DNA of 64,000 nt from an uncultured Tateyamaria sp. (lineage in GTDB: Bacteria > Pseudomonadota > Alphaproteobacteria > Rhodobacterales > Rhodobacteraceae): the NCBI RefSeq assembly GCF_947487805.1, contig NZ_CANKXW010000001.1, forward strand, positions 1,061,580-1,125,579, written 5' to 3'. Every line of letters begins with the position of its first letter. The first letter of the stretch is position 1. Shown piece by piece: positions 8,354-16,218 of this stretch. A program made the translations under genes and the position numbers. The notes beneath the pieces were generated by a model that saw only the letters and a list, made by a program, of their open reading frames with translations, made no database searches and had not been told where the DNA came from.

Positions 8354-10594
8354 ATGGTCGAACGCATTGAAACCGAAAGCCGCAAGCTGTTGGGACGCTT
8401 GCGCGACGCCATGGCAGGCGATGACCCGGGCCAGGCGCGGTTGGACAAAATCACCCATCTCATCGCGGACAGCATCGGCTGCGAGGTCTGCTCGATCTAC
8501 CTGTTCCGCGACGAGGAAACGCTCGAACTTTGCGCGACCGAAGGGTTGAACGCGGACGCCGTGCACCGCACCCGGATGCGCCTGGGCGAGGGGCTCGTGG
8601 GCCGCGTGGCCCTGCGCAGGCAAGTCGTGAACACCGCCGACGCCCCCAGCGCCAAGGGCTTCCGGTTCATGCCCGAAACCGGCGAAGAAGTGTTTTCCAG
8701 CTTTCTCGGCGTGCCGGTGCAGCGGTTGGGCGAGGCGCTGGGCGTGCTGGTGGTCCAGTCCAAGGCGGCGCGCGAATTTTCCGCGGACGAGGTCTATGCC
8801 CTCGAAGTGGTCGCCATGGTGCTGGCCGAGATGACCGAACTGGGCGCCTTTGTGGGCGAGGGCAGTGCCATGGGCGCGCGCCACAGCCAGCCCTCGATGC
8901 TGCGCGGCACGGTGGCTCAAGAGGGGGTGGCCGAGGGCCATATCTGGCTGCACGAACCCCGCGTCGTCGTCACCAACCCGATTGCCGATGACCCGCACCG
9001 CGAAATGGAACGCCTGACCGAAGCGGTCGAGGATCTGCGCGTGGGCGTCGACAAGATGCTGGCACTGGCCGCAGGTGACAAGGAACAGGCGCAGGTGCTC
9101 GAAGCCTACCGGATGTTTGCCAATTCCAAGGGCTGGATGCGGCGCATGCAAGAGGACATCTCGAACGGTCTCAGCGCCGAGGCGGCGGTGGAAAAGGAAC
9201 AATCTCTGGCGCGTGCCCGCATGGGGCAGGCGACTGACAACTACCTGCGCGAACGGCTGAGCGATCTTGACGATCTGTCGAACCGCCTCTTGCGCATCCT
9301 GACCGGGCAGGGCGCTGATACGGGCGCCGAAATGCCTGCCGACCCGATCCTTGTGGCGCGCAATATCGGGCCTGCCGAATTGCTGGACTATGGCCGCAGC
9401 CTTCGCGGCATCATTCTTGAGGCAGGTTCCGTCGGCAGTCACGCGGCCATCGTGGCCCGCGCGCTGGCCATCCCGCTGATCGTCCATGTGGATCGCGCCA
9501 CGCTCGAGGCGCTCAATGGCGATCACGTCATGGTCGACGGCGAACAGGGCATTGTGCACCTGCGCCCCGATGACACCGTGGTCACGGCCTTTCGCGACAA
9601 GATGGCGATGCAGGCGGCGGCGGTCGAACGCTATGCCTCGATCCGGGACAAACCTGCCGAAACCCGCTGTGGATCAGTTGTGGCCTTGCACATGAATGCC
9701 GGTCTGATGGCCGATCTGCCGTCGCTGGTGGGGTCGGGGGCCGAAGGCGTGGGCCTGTTCCGGACCGAATTGCAGTTCCTCGTGCGCAACCAGATGCCGC
9801 GCCGGTCAGAGCTGTCGGCGCTTTATGCACGCGTTCTGGACGCGGCCAGTGGCAAGCCGGTGATCTTTCGCACGCTCGACATCGGCTCCGACAAGGTGCT
9901 GCCCTACATGAAGCCCAATGACGAACCCAACCCGGCGCTGGGCTGGCGGGCGATCCGTGTGGGATTGGACAAGCCCGGCGTGATGCGCATGCAGTTGCAG
10001 GCGTTGATCCGTGCCGCCAACGGCCGTCCGCTGACGATCATGTTCCCCTTTGTGGCGCAGTACGAGGAATACACGCGCGCGCGGGCCGAGGTCGACAAGG
10101 CCATGGACCGCGAGGCGCGGCTGGGTCACGTGTTGCCGTCCGAGCTCAAGGTGGGCGCGATGCTGGAAACGCCCAGCCTCGCCTTTGCGCCGCAGAAGTT
10201 CTTTGAAGAGGTCGGGTTCCTGTCGATCGGGGGCAATGATCTCAAGCAGTTCTTCTTTGCCGCGGACCGCGAAAACGAGCGCGTGCGGCGTCGCTATGAT
10301 ACGCTGAACGTGTCCTTCCTCAGCTTTATCGAACGCATCGTCGAACGGTGTGTGCAGACCGACACGCCGCTGTCCTTCTGCGGCGAGGACGCGGGCCGCC
10401 CGGTCGAGGCGTTGTGCTTTGCCGCCATCGGACTGCGCAGCCTGTCGATGCGCCCCGCGTCAATCGGGCCGGTCAAGTCCCTGTTGCGGCGGTCAAATCT
10501 GGACGAGGTGCGCAAGGTCATCGCCGACGCGCGCCACCGCGGCGAGATGAACGTCCGACCCGCGATCATGGAGTATCTGCGCCAGCAGACTTGA
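8354..10594 (+). CDS. ptsP: Phosphoenolpyruvate-protein phosphotransferase PtsP (EI-Ntr)
   Basis: A 746-residue nitrogen-type enzyme I that passes phosphate from PEP to NPr. An N-terminal GAF domain (about 1-165, with CSIYLFRDEETLELCATEG) is followed by the helical HPr-binding part, the swivelling domain with phospho-accepting His363 in VGSHAAIVAR, and a C-terminal PEP-binding barrel with GLFRTELQF, RTLDIGSDK, SIGGNDLKQFFFA and the reactive Cys in SFCGEDAGRP. The length matches E. coli PtsP. No ptsN or ptsO is in the window. The role is probably global carbon/nitrogen control. Confidence 0.95.
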   Translation: MVERIETESRKLLGRLRDAMAGDDPGQARLDKITHLIADSIGCEVCSIYLFRDEETLELCATEGLNADAVHRTRMRLGEGLVGRVALRRQVVNTADAPSAKGFRFMPETGEEVFSSFLGVPVQRLGEALGVLVVQSKAAREFSADEVYALEVVAMVLAEMTELGAFVGEGSAMGARHSQPSMLRGTVAQEGVAEGHIWLHEPRVVVTNPIADDPHREMERLTEAVEDLRVGVDKMLALAAGDKEQAQVLEAYRMFANSKGWMRRMQEDISNGLSAEAAVEKEQSLARARMGQATDNYLRERLSDLDDLSNRLLRILTGQGADTGAEMPADPILVARNIGPAELLDYGRSLRGIILEAGSVGSHAAIVARALAIPLIVHVDRATLEALNGDHVMVDGEQGIVHLRPDDTVVTAFRDKMAMQAAAVERYASIRDKPAETRCGSVVALHMNAGLMADLPSLVGSGAEGVGLFRTELQFLVRNQMPRRSELSALYARVLDAASGKPVIFRTLDIGSDKVLPYMKPNDEPNPALGWRAIRVGLDKPGVMRMQLQALIRAANGRPLTIMFPFVAQYEEYTRARAEVDKAMDREARLGHVLPSELKVGAMLETPSLAFAPQKFFEEVGFLSIGGNDLKQFFFAADRENERVRRRYDTLNVSFLSFIERIVERCVQTDTPLSFCGEDAGRPVEALCFAAIGLRSLSMRPASIGPVKSLLRRSNLDEVRKVIADARHRGEMNVRPAIMEYLRQQT

Positions 10595-10630
10595 AACGAC
10601 GGTTTTTCCAATCGGTTGAACGGCTTGTCA

Positions 10631-10650
10631 GGTGACGTGCACGCGTCACC
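10631..10650. promoter_or_regulatory. Short hairpin after ptsP
   Basis: GGTGACG, loop TGCACG and CGTCACC form a 7-bp stem 36 bases after the ptsP stop. There is no clear T-run, so this could be a weak or rho-assisted 3' end of ptsP. Confidence 0.35.
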
Positions 10651-10689
10651 TTCATAACCCTGTGCGTGTGGGCACATCTCTGCCTAAAA

Positions 10690-10698
10690 TTATCCACA
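10690..10698 (+). other. DnaA-box-like sequence TTATCCACA
   Basis: A perfect TTATCCACA lies in the 300-base gap between ptsP and the ABC ATPase gene. TTACCCACA at 10810-10818 and TCCTCCACA at 10832-10840 are looser matches on the same strand. The gap is otherwise non-coding apart from hairpins at its two ends. I see no AT-rich unwinding region and no replication gene nearby, so this is only a site-level note. Confidence 0.35.
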
Positions 10699-10719
10699 GG
10701 TCAATTTGGCCATTGATCA

Positions 10720-10750
10720 CAAAAGTCCGCGTGAATTTCGGACTCTTTTG
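10720..10750 (+). terminator. Possible ptsP terminator
   Basis: CAAAAGTCCG and CGGACTCTTTTG pair with a 2-base bulge around a 9-base loop, and the descending arm ends in TTTTG. This is the better intrinsic-terminator candidate for ptsP, although it lies about 125 bases after the stop. Confidence 0.4.
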
Positions 10751-10844
10751 ACCAGGATATCCCCAAAAGATACGTTGAAACCCCACAATACCGGGCAATA
10801 CTCTGTCGTTTACCCACAGACGGATTTTACGTCCTCCACAGGCG

Positions 10845-10876
10845 CAAAAAAACGCCGCCAGCAGGGCCGGCGGCGT
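10845..10876 (-). terminator. Intrinsic terminator of the ABC ATPase gene
   Basis: Read on the minus strand, ACGCCGCC, a 9-base loop and GGCGGCGT are followed by seven T. It begins about 20 bases after the stop of the ATP-binding protein gene and is a standard rho-independent terminator. Confidence 0.8.
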
Positions 10877-10898
10877 CGATTTTCAGGAACGAATGCGG

Positions 10899-11960
10899 TC
10901 AGCGGATGCGCTGCTCGGTCTCGGCGTCAAAGAACATGACGCGGTCATCGTCAAAGCTCACGGTCACTTGCGTGCCCTCTTCCATGGCCAGATCGCCCTT
11001 GGACTCCACGATCACCCGCTCGCCCGTGGGCGTGGTGAGATAGTCATAGGCGACCCCGCCCAGACGCTCGCGGATGTCCAGCGTGATCGGCGACGCACCT
11101 TCCGTCAGTTCCATGTCCTGCGGCCGCACCCCGACGGTGACAGCCGTCCCCGCCGCGGGCAACGCCACGGACGTCGCCACCAGCCGGTCGTTCAGACCCG
11201 GCACACGCACGCCACCCGCCTCGACCACACCGCTCACGAAATTCATCGCCGGTGAACCGATAAAGCCCGCCACGAACTTGTTGTCCGGATCCTGATAGAG
11301 ATGCATGGGCGAACCCACCTGCTCGATATAGCCCGCGCGCAGCACCACGATCTTGTCGGCCAGCGTCATCGCCTCGACCTGATCGTGGGTCACATAGATC
11401 ATCGTCGTGCCCAGCTCCTTGTGCAGACGCGCGATCTCGACCCGCATGTCCACCCGCAACTCGGCATCGAGATTCGACAGTGGCTCGTCGAACAGGAACA
11501 CATCCGGCCCCCGTACAATCGACCGGCCAATGGCCACACGCTGACGCTGACCACCCGACAACGCCGCAGGCTTGCGGCTCAGGTAATCGTCCAGCTTCAG
11601 GATCTTGGACGCACCGTCCACCTTGCGCTTGATCTCGTCCTTGGGCACGCCGTTCATTTTCAGGCCGAACCCCATGTTCTCCTCGACCGTCATGTGCGGG
11701 TACAGGGCATAGGTCTGAAACACCATCGCCACGCCGCGTTCGGCCGGGTCCATGTGCGTGACGTCGCGCGCACCAATGTTGATCTGGCCGTCGCTGGTCT
11801 CCTCCAGACCCGCGATCATACGCAACAGCGTGGACTTGCCGCAGCCCGACGGGCCGACAAACACACAGAACTCACCGTCATCAATGGTCAGGTCTACGCC
11901 ATGGATGACCTGTGTGGCCCCATACCGTTTGATGGCTTTCTGCAATGTGACGCCAGTCAT
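10899..11960 (-). CDS. Carbohydrate ABC transporter ATP-binding protein (MalK/UgpC type)
   Basis: A 353-residue ATPase of the CUT1 sugar-importer class. Walker A GPSGCGKST, signature LSGGQRQRVAIGR, Walker B VFLFDEPLSNLD and a C-terminal regulatory OB/TOBE part of about 110 residues are visible. It must serve the permeases at 14.4-16.2 kb, which lack an ATPase gene in their own operon. It lies 15 bases after the IclR gene on the minus strand with GGGGGAG before the ATG, so regulator and ATPase are probably cotranscribed, opposite to the transporter operon. Confidence 0.92.
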   Translation of the reverse strand: MTGVTLQKAIKRYGATQVIHGVDLTIDDGEFCVFVGPSGCGKSTLLRMIAGLEETSDGQINIGARDVTHMDPAERGVAMVFQTYALYPHMTVEENMGFGLKMNGVPKDEIKRKVDGASKILKLDDYLSRKPAALSGGQRQRVAIGRSIVRGPDVFLFDEPLSNLDAELRVDMRVEIARLHKELGTTMIYVTHDQVEAMTLADKIVVLRAGYIEQVGSPMHLYQDPDNKFVAGFIGSPAMNFVSGVVEAGGVRVPGLNDRLVATSVALPAAGTAVTVGVRPQDMELTEGASPITLDIRERLGGVAYDYLTTPTGERVIVESKGDLAMEEGTQVTVSFDDDRVMFFDAETEQRIR

Positions 11961-11975
11961 TAGGTCTCCCCCTCG

Positions 11976-12764
11976 TTAATGGCTTGGAAACTGCCAATTG
12001 GCAGCCGCACCCGCGATGTCGCGGGCTGTGGATTTGAGAAATGGCGCAAGGCCGGACAGATCATCCAGTGTCTTGCGGGTGGTGGATGTCGTGACGCTCA
12101 GCGCGCCGATGGACCGCCCGGCATCCGACAGGATGGGCGCGGCCACGCAAATAATACCGGGCTCATGCTCTTCACGGTCATAGGCGACGCCCTCTCGGCG
12201 CACGACCTCCAGATCGGCACAAAGCGATTCGCGCGTCGTGTGGGTGTGGGGCGTGTGCGCAAACCACGCCTGCTGCGACAGCGCCACCTCCAGCGCGTCA
12301 TCGCTCAGAAAGGCCAGCATCGCCTTGCCCACGCCGGTACAATATCCCGGACCGACCTTGCCCGCCTGGCTGAACATCTCGATCGGGTCCTTGGCGTTGC
12401 GCTTGTCCACATAAAGAACCTGCCCGCCATCCAGCTGCGCGAGGTGCACGGTCTCGCCCAGCGTCTCGCTCAGCGCATCGATATGCGGCCGCGCGATCGG
12501 GGCCAGCGAACTTTGCCGCCACGCCGCATGGGCCAGGCTGACAAGGCGCAAACCGGGCGCATAGGTCTGCCGGTCCACGTCATAACGCAACATGCCGAGG
12601 TTGGTCAGCGTCTGCACCAGCCGATACAGCGTCGCCTTGGGATGGTGGGACATGGTCAACAGTTCAGAGAACCGCACAGGCCGTTCGGCTTGCGCAACAA
12701 GGTCCAGCACCTCCAGTGCCTTGCCGATGGTTCCATCCCCCGAACGGGGGGCTGCCGTGTTCAT
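11976..12764 (-). CDS. IclR family transcriptional regulator
   Basis: A 262-residue IclR regulator. The N-terminal winged helix (GKALEVLDLVAQAERPVRFS, then KATLYRLVQTLTNLGML) precedes the ligand-binding domain with VGPGYCTGVGKAMLAF and the end segment SIGALSVTTST. The ATG at 12764 has GGGAGG 6 bases upstream; the frame stays open to 12899 but upstream residues are not family-like and overlap the operator sites. It sits between the divergent arms of the galactoside locus and most likely controls both from the paired palindromes at 12858-12892. Confidence 0.9.
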   Translation of the reverse strand: MNTAAPRSGDGTIGKALEVLDLVAQAERPVRFSELLTMSHHPKATLYRLVQTLTNLGMLRYDVDRQTYAPGLRLVSLAHAAWRQSSLAPIARPHIDALSETLGETVHLAQLDGGQVLYVDKRNAKDPIEMFSQAGKVGPGYCTGVGKAMLAFLSDDALEVALSQQAWFAHTPHTHTTRESLCADLEVVRREGVAYDREEHEPGIICVAAPILSDAGRSIGALSVTTSTTRKTLDDLSGLAPFLKSTARDIAGAAANWQFPSH

Positions 12765-12857
12765 GTGGTCCTCCCAAACCTGATTGCGGGGCCCGACCCA
12801 TTCAAAGCGCATTGCCTGAAATGAATCTGTTGACCTGCCGCCAGCTCCGCCGCATAG

Positions 12858-12892
12858 TTCCAATAGTTGGAATTCGGTTTCACTATGTGGAA
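12858..12892. promoter_or_regulatory. Tandem operator, two TTCCA-N5-TGGAA sites
   Basis: Site 1 at 12858-12872 is TTCCA ATAGT TGGAA, a perfect inverted repeat. Site 2 at 12878-12892 is TTTCA CTATG TGGAA, with one mismatch. The starts are 20 bases apart, about two helical turns. They lie in the gap between the IclR gene and the divergent sugar-binding protein gene. IclR proteins commonly bind such palindromes as pairs of dimers; assignment to this IclR is inference from position. Confidence 0.65.
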
Positions 12893-12995
12893 CATCCACA
12901 AAGCGAGACTGTAAGTCAAAAGAAATCTGACTTTTCGTTTCCGGGGCAATGTTACAAGCTCCGGACCGGGAGAAACGGAACTAAGGGAGGAAACC

Positions 12996-14228
12996 ATGTT
13001 CCTGAAATTGAAAACCGCAACAGCGGCGATTGCCCTGTCGGCTATGGCCGGAGCGGCGATGGCTGGCGATCTGGTCATCAACTTTGACGACCTCAACCCT
13101 GGCCCCAAAAAGGGCTTCGAAGATGCCGTGGCTCAGTTCCAAGCTGAGAACCCCGACATCAACGTGATCGTCAACATCAATGACCGCGAAGCGCACAAGA
13201 CAGCGATTCGCAACTTCCTGACCGCTGACGCGCCTGACGTGACCAGCTGGTATCCCGGCAACCGCATGGCACCCTTCGTCGATGCGGGCCTGTTCCAGCC
13301 CGTCGATGACGTCTGGGCCGACAACGGCTTCAACGAAGATCTGGCCGCGATCAAGGCAACCATGAGCCGCGATGGCAAGATCTGGGGCGTGCCCTATTCC
13401 TACTACCAGTGGGGCATCTACTACCGCAAAGACATCTTTGACCTGCTTGAGCTGGAAGAGCCCCAGACATGGGACGAGTTGCTGGCGGCCTGTGGCAAGA
13501 TGAAGGCCAACGGCGTGACACCGTTCACCATCGGGACCAAGTTCCTGTGGACCGCGGCTGGCGTCTTTGACTACATCAACCTGCGCACCAACGGCTATGA
13601 CGTGCACAACGCACTGACCGCTGGCGAAATCAAGTACACCGATCCCCGTATCGTCGCGACATTCGACAACTGGGAAACGCTGATCAACGAGTGTGGCTTT
13701 GTCGACAACCACGCCTCGATGAGCTGGCAGGATGCGATTGCACCCTTCGCCAACGGTGACGCGGCGATGTACGTGATGGGCAACTTCTCGGTGGACGGCT
13801 ACAAGAATGCCGGTCTGACCGAAGACCAGATCGACTTCATGCCATTCCCGACAATTGATCCGTCGGTGGCACCGGCCGAAGAAGCGCCTGCGGACGCCTT
13901 CTTTATCCCTGCCAACGCCAAGAACGTCGAAGATGCCAAGAAATTCCTGGCCTTCGTCGCGCGCCCTGATGTGCAGACCCAGTGGAACAAGACCATCGGT
14001 CAGCTGCCCATCAACTCCAAGGCGGACATCTCGGACGACAAGTTCATCCAGGAAGGTTTCGCCCTGTTGAACAGCGCCACAGGTCTGGCCCAGTTCTTTG
14101 ACCGTGACGCCCCCGCGGCGATGGCCAAGGCGGGCATGGAAGGCTTCCAGGAATTCATGCTGGACCCCTCCAAGAAGATGGCCATTCTTGAGCGTCTCGA
14201 TACCGTTCAGGAAGAAGTCTACAAGTAA
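12996..14228 (+). CDS. Sugar ABC transporter substrate-binding protein
   Basis: A 410-residue periplasmic binding protein of extracellular family 1. It has a signal peptide (KTATAAIALSAMAGAAMAGD) and conserved features such as FDDLNPGPKKGFEDAV, GVPYSYYQWGIYYRKDIFD and DAPDVTSWYPGNRM. AAGGGAGGAAACC before the ATG is a strong ribosome binding site. It is the first gene of the plus-strand galactoside operon, so the ligand is probably an alpha- or beta-galactoside such as a galactosylglycerol. A strong hairpin follows the stop. Confidence 0.92.
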   Translation: MFLKLKTATAAIALSAMAGAAMAGDLVINFDDLNPGPKKGFEDAVAQFQAENPDINVIVNINDREAHKTAIRNFLTADAPDVTSWYPGNRMAPFVDAGLFQPVDDVWADNGFNEDLAAIKATMSRDGKIWGVPYSYYQWGIYYRKDIFDLLELEEPQTWDELLAACGKMKANGVTPFTIGTKFLWTAAGVFDYINLRTNGYDVHNALTAGEIKYTDPRIVATFDNWETLINECGFVDNHASMSWQDAIAPFANGDAAMYVMGNFSVDGYKNAGLTEDQIDFMPFPTIDPSVAPAEEAPADAFFIPANAKNVEDAKKFLAFVARPDVQTQWNKTIGQLPINSKADISDDKFIQEGFALLNSATGLAQFFDRDAPAAMAKAGMEGFQEFMLDPSKKMAILERLDTVQEEVYK

Positions 14229-14236
14229 GACTTTGA

Positions 14237-14262
14237 GGGGGTGGGCATCGCTGCCCACCCCC
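14237..14262 (+). promoter_or_regulatory. Hairpin between binding-protein and permease genes
   Basis: GGGGGTGGGCA, loop TCGC and TGCCCACCCCC form a perfect 11-bp stem 8 bases after the binding-protein stop. Only short T-runs follow. It likely stabilises the upstream mRNA end or terminates part of transcription, so less permease than binding protein is made. The rest of the 144-base gap before the permease ATG holds an AT-rich stretch and the AGGAG ribosome binding site. Confidence 0.7.
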
Positions 14263-14372
14263 ACCGCTCTTTCTCGCGTTAACCTTTTGTAAATACAAAA
14301 GTATCTGTCTTTTCAAAAGGTTGAATTTTGTCCCCGCGGGGACAGCCCGATCCTCTCATCAGGAGTGCGCTC

Positions 14373-15368
14373 ATGGCCCATGCGGTTTTGCCCCAAACAG
14401 ACGTCCGACCCCAACCCAGTTGGATGAAGCGCAACAAGCTGGCGATTGCGCCGTGGATCTTTCTGATCCCCGCTCTGATCTTCTTTGCGATCTATGTCGT
14501 GATCCCGATCTTTGAATCGCTCTGGCTCAGCCTTTACGAATGGAACGGTCTCTATGATGCCGACGGCAACTCCACCGCGACATGGGTGGGCTTTGCCAAC
14601 TATGCCAAGCTGTGGGACGACCCGAATTTCTGGACGTCCCTGCGCAATAACATCGCGTGGCTGGTGCTCTACATGCTGGCCGTGCCACTGGGCCTGTTCA
14701 TCGCGCTGTTCCTGAACCAGACGGTGACGGGGATGCGGTTCTACAAGTCGATGTTCTTCTTTCCCTTCGTCATCTCCCAGGTCGTTGTGGGTCTGATCTT
14801 TGGCTGGTTCTACAACCCGGACTTCGGCGTGGTCGGCACGATCTGGAAGGCGATCTTCTGCGAAGAGACCACCAACATCCTCGGCAACGTGACCTTTGTG
14901 TGTTCGCGCCCCGCGCCTGACATCCTGTCGAGCCCGGAATGGGCGACCTATGGCATCATCGCCGCAGGCCTGTGGCCGCAGATTGCCTATTGCATGATCC
15001 TGTATCTCACCGGACTGAACAACGTGGCCGCAGACCAGATCGAAGCGGCGCGCCTGGATGGCGCGAAGGGGTGGAAGATGCTGTGGTACGTGGTGGTGCC
15101 GCAACTCAAGCCCGCAACCTTCATCGCGGTCGTCGTGACGGTGATCGGGGCGCTGCGGTCGTTCGACATGATCGCCATCATGACCCAGGGGGGACCGTTC
15201 GGCTCCACCAACGTGCTGTCGCACTACATGTACGAGGTCGCGATCTCGGAATATGGCGAGCGCTATGGCTATGGTTCGTCCGTGGCGACGGTTCTGTTCG
15301 GCATCATGCTGTTCTTCATCAGCTACTTCCTGTGGCGCATGTATCAAGACGAGAAGGGGGGCCGGTAA
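14373..15368 (+). CDS. Sugar ABC transporter permease (MalF type)
   Basis: A 331-residue CUT1 permease. Six or so membrane segments are visible, beginning IAPWIFLIPALIFFAIYVVI, and the EAA loop EAARLDGAKGWKMLWYVVVP docks the ATPase. AGGAG 7 bases before the ATG at 14373 fixes this start; an upstream ATG at 14328 lacks such a site. An extra periplasmic loop holds two cysteines (FCEETTNILG and FVCSRPA). The stop is followed after one base by the second permease. Confidence 0.92.
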   Translation: MAHAVLPQTDVRPQPSWMKRNKLAIAPWIFLIPALIFFAIYVVIPIFESLWLSLYEWNGLYDADGNSTATWVGFANYAKLWDDPNFWTSLRNNIAWLVLYMLAVPLGLFIALFLNQTVTGMRFYKSMFFFPFVISQVVVGLIFGWFYNPDFGVVGTIWKAIFCEETTNILGNVTFVCSRPAPDILSSPEWATYGIIAAGLWPQIAYCMILYLTGLNNVAADQIEAARLDGAKGWKMLWYVVVPQLKPATFIAVVVTVIGALRSFDMIAIMTQGGPFGSTNVLSHYMYEVAISEYGERYGYGSSVATVLFGIMLFFISYFLWRMYQDEKGGR

Positions 15369-15369
15369 G

Positions 15370-16218
15370 ATGTTTCCACGTCCTATTGAAAAATCCACGC
15401 CCGCCGCGCGCGCAGCCTACCAGGCGTTCCTGCCCGTTGCGCTGATCATCTGGCTGCTGCCGCTGCTCGCGATCCTGCTGACCTCGATCCGGTCGGCCAA
15501 GGACATCAACTCGGGCAACGTGTTCGGCTGGCCGTCGGAATTCGCGATCATCGAGAACTATACGGCCGTCTTCACCCAGTCGGCTGCGGCGCAGTACATG
15601 TGGAACTCCGTCCTGATCACCGTACCCACCGTTATGATTTCCGTAGCACTTGCGTGCCTCGCGGGATACGCGCTGGCGATCTACAAGTTCCGGGTGGCGC
15701 TGCCGCTGTTCTTCCTGTTCGTGGCGGGCAACTTCATCCCGTTCCAGATCCTCATGGTGCCGGTGCGCGACATGTCCGTGCAAACCGGTCTCTATGACAC
15801 GATCGCGGGGCAGTTCCTGTTCCATGCGGCGTTCCAGACCGGCTTCTGTACCCTGTTTATGCGTAACTTTATCAAGGCCTTGCCGTTCGACCTGATCGAA
15901 AGCGCGCGGATCGAGGGCATCGCGGAGTGGAAGATCTTCTGGTATGTCGTCCTGCCGCTGGTGCGTCCGGCGATTGCCGCCTTGGCGGTGCTGATCTTTA
16001 CCTTCGTGTGGAACGACTTTTTCTGGGCCAACGTGCTGACCCAAGGCGAAAGCGCCAAGCCGATCACGGCCGGTGTGCGGGCGCTGAATGGACAGTTCGT
16101 TAACAACTGGCACCTCGTCTCCGCAGCCTCGCTGCTGGCTGCGATCCCGCCGGTGGCCTGTTTCTTCCTTATGCAGCGGCACTTTATTGCCGGTCTGACC
16201 CTGGGGGCTGTTAAGTGA
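15370..16218 (+). CDS. Sugar ABC transporter permease (MalG type)
   Basis: A 282-residue CUT1 permease, partner of the preceding gene. It has about six membrane segments (ALIIWLLPLLAILLTSIR first) and the EAA loop ESARIEGIAEWKIFWYVVLP. It starts one base after the upstream stop, with GGGGGCCGG as ribosome binding site, and ends in GTGA overlap with the alpha-galactosidase start, so expression is coupled. Confidence 0.92.
   Translation: MFPRPIEKSTPAARAAYQAFLPVALIIWLLPLLAILLTSIRSAKDINSGNVFGWPSEFAIIENYTAVFTQSAAAQYMWNSVLITVPTVMISVALACLAGYALAIYKFRVALPLFFLFVAGNFIPFQILMVPVRDMSVQTGLYDTIAGQFLFHAAFQTGFCTLFMRNFIKALPFDLIESARIEGIAEWKIFWYVVLPLVRPAIAALAVLIFTFVWNDFFWANVLTQGESAKPITAGVRALNGQFVNNWHLVSAASLLAAIPPVACFFLMQRHFIAGLTLGAVK

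Noticed and set aside
8129-9559. Minus-strand frame of over 470 codons opposite ptsP
   Set aside because: It is antisense to the GAF and swivelling domains of PtsP, has low-complexity His/Arg-rich translation, and crosses the lysC end.
10595-10898. Replication origin
   Set aside because: Only one perfect DnaA-like box, no clear AT-rich unwinding element and no replication, partition or hemE/gidA-type neighbour genes.
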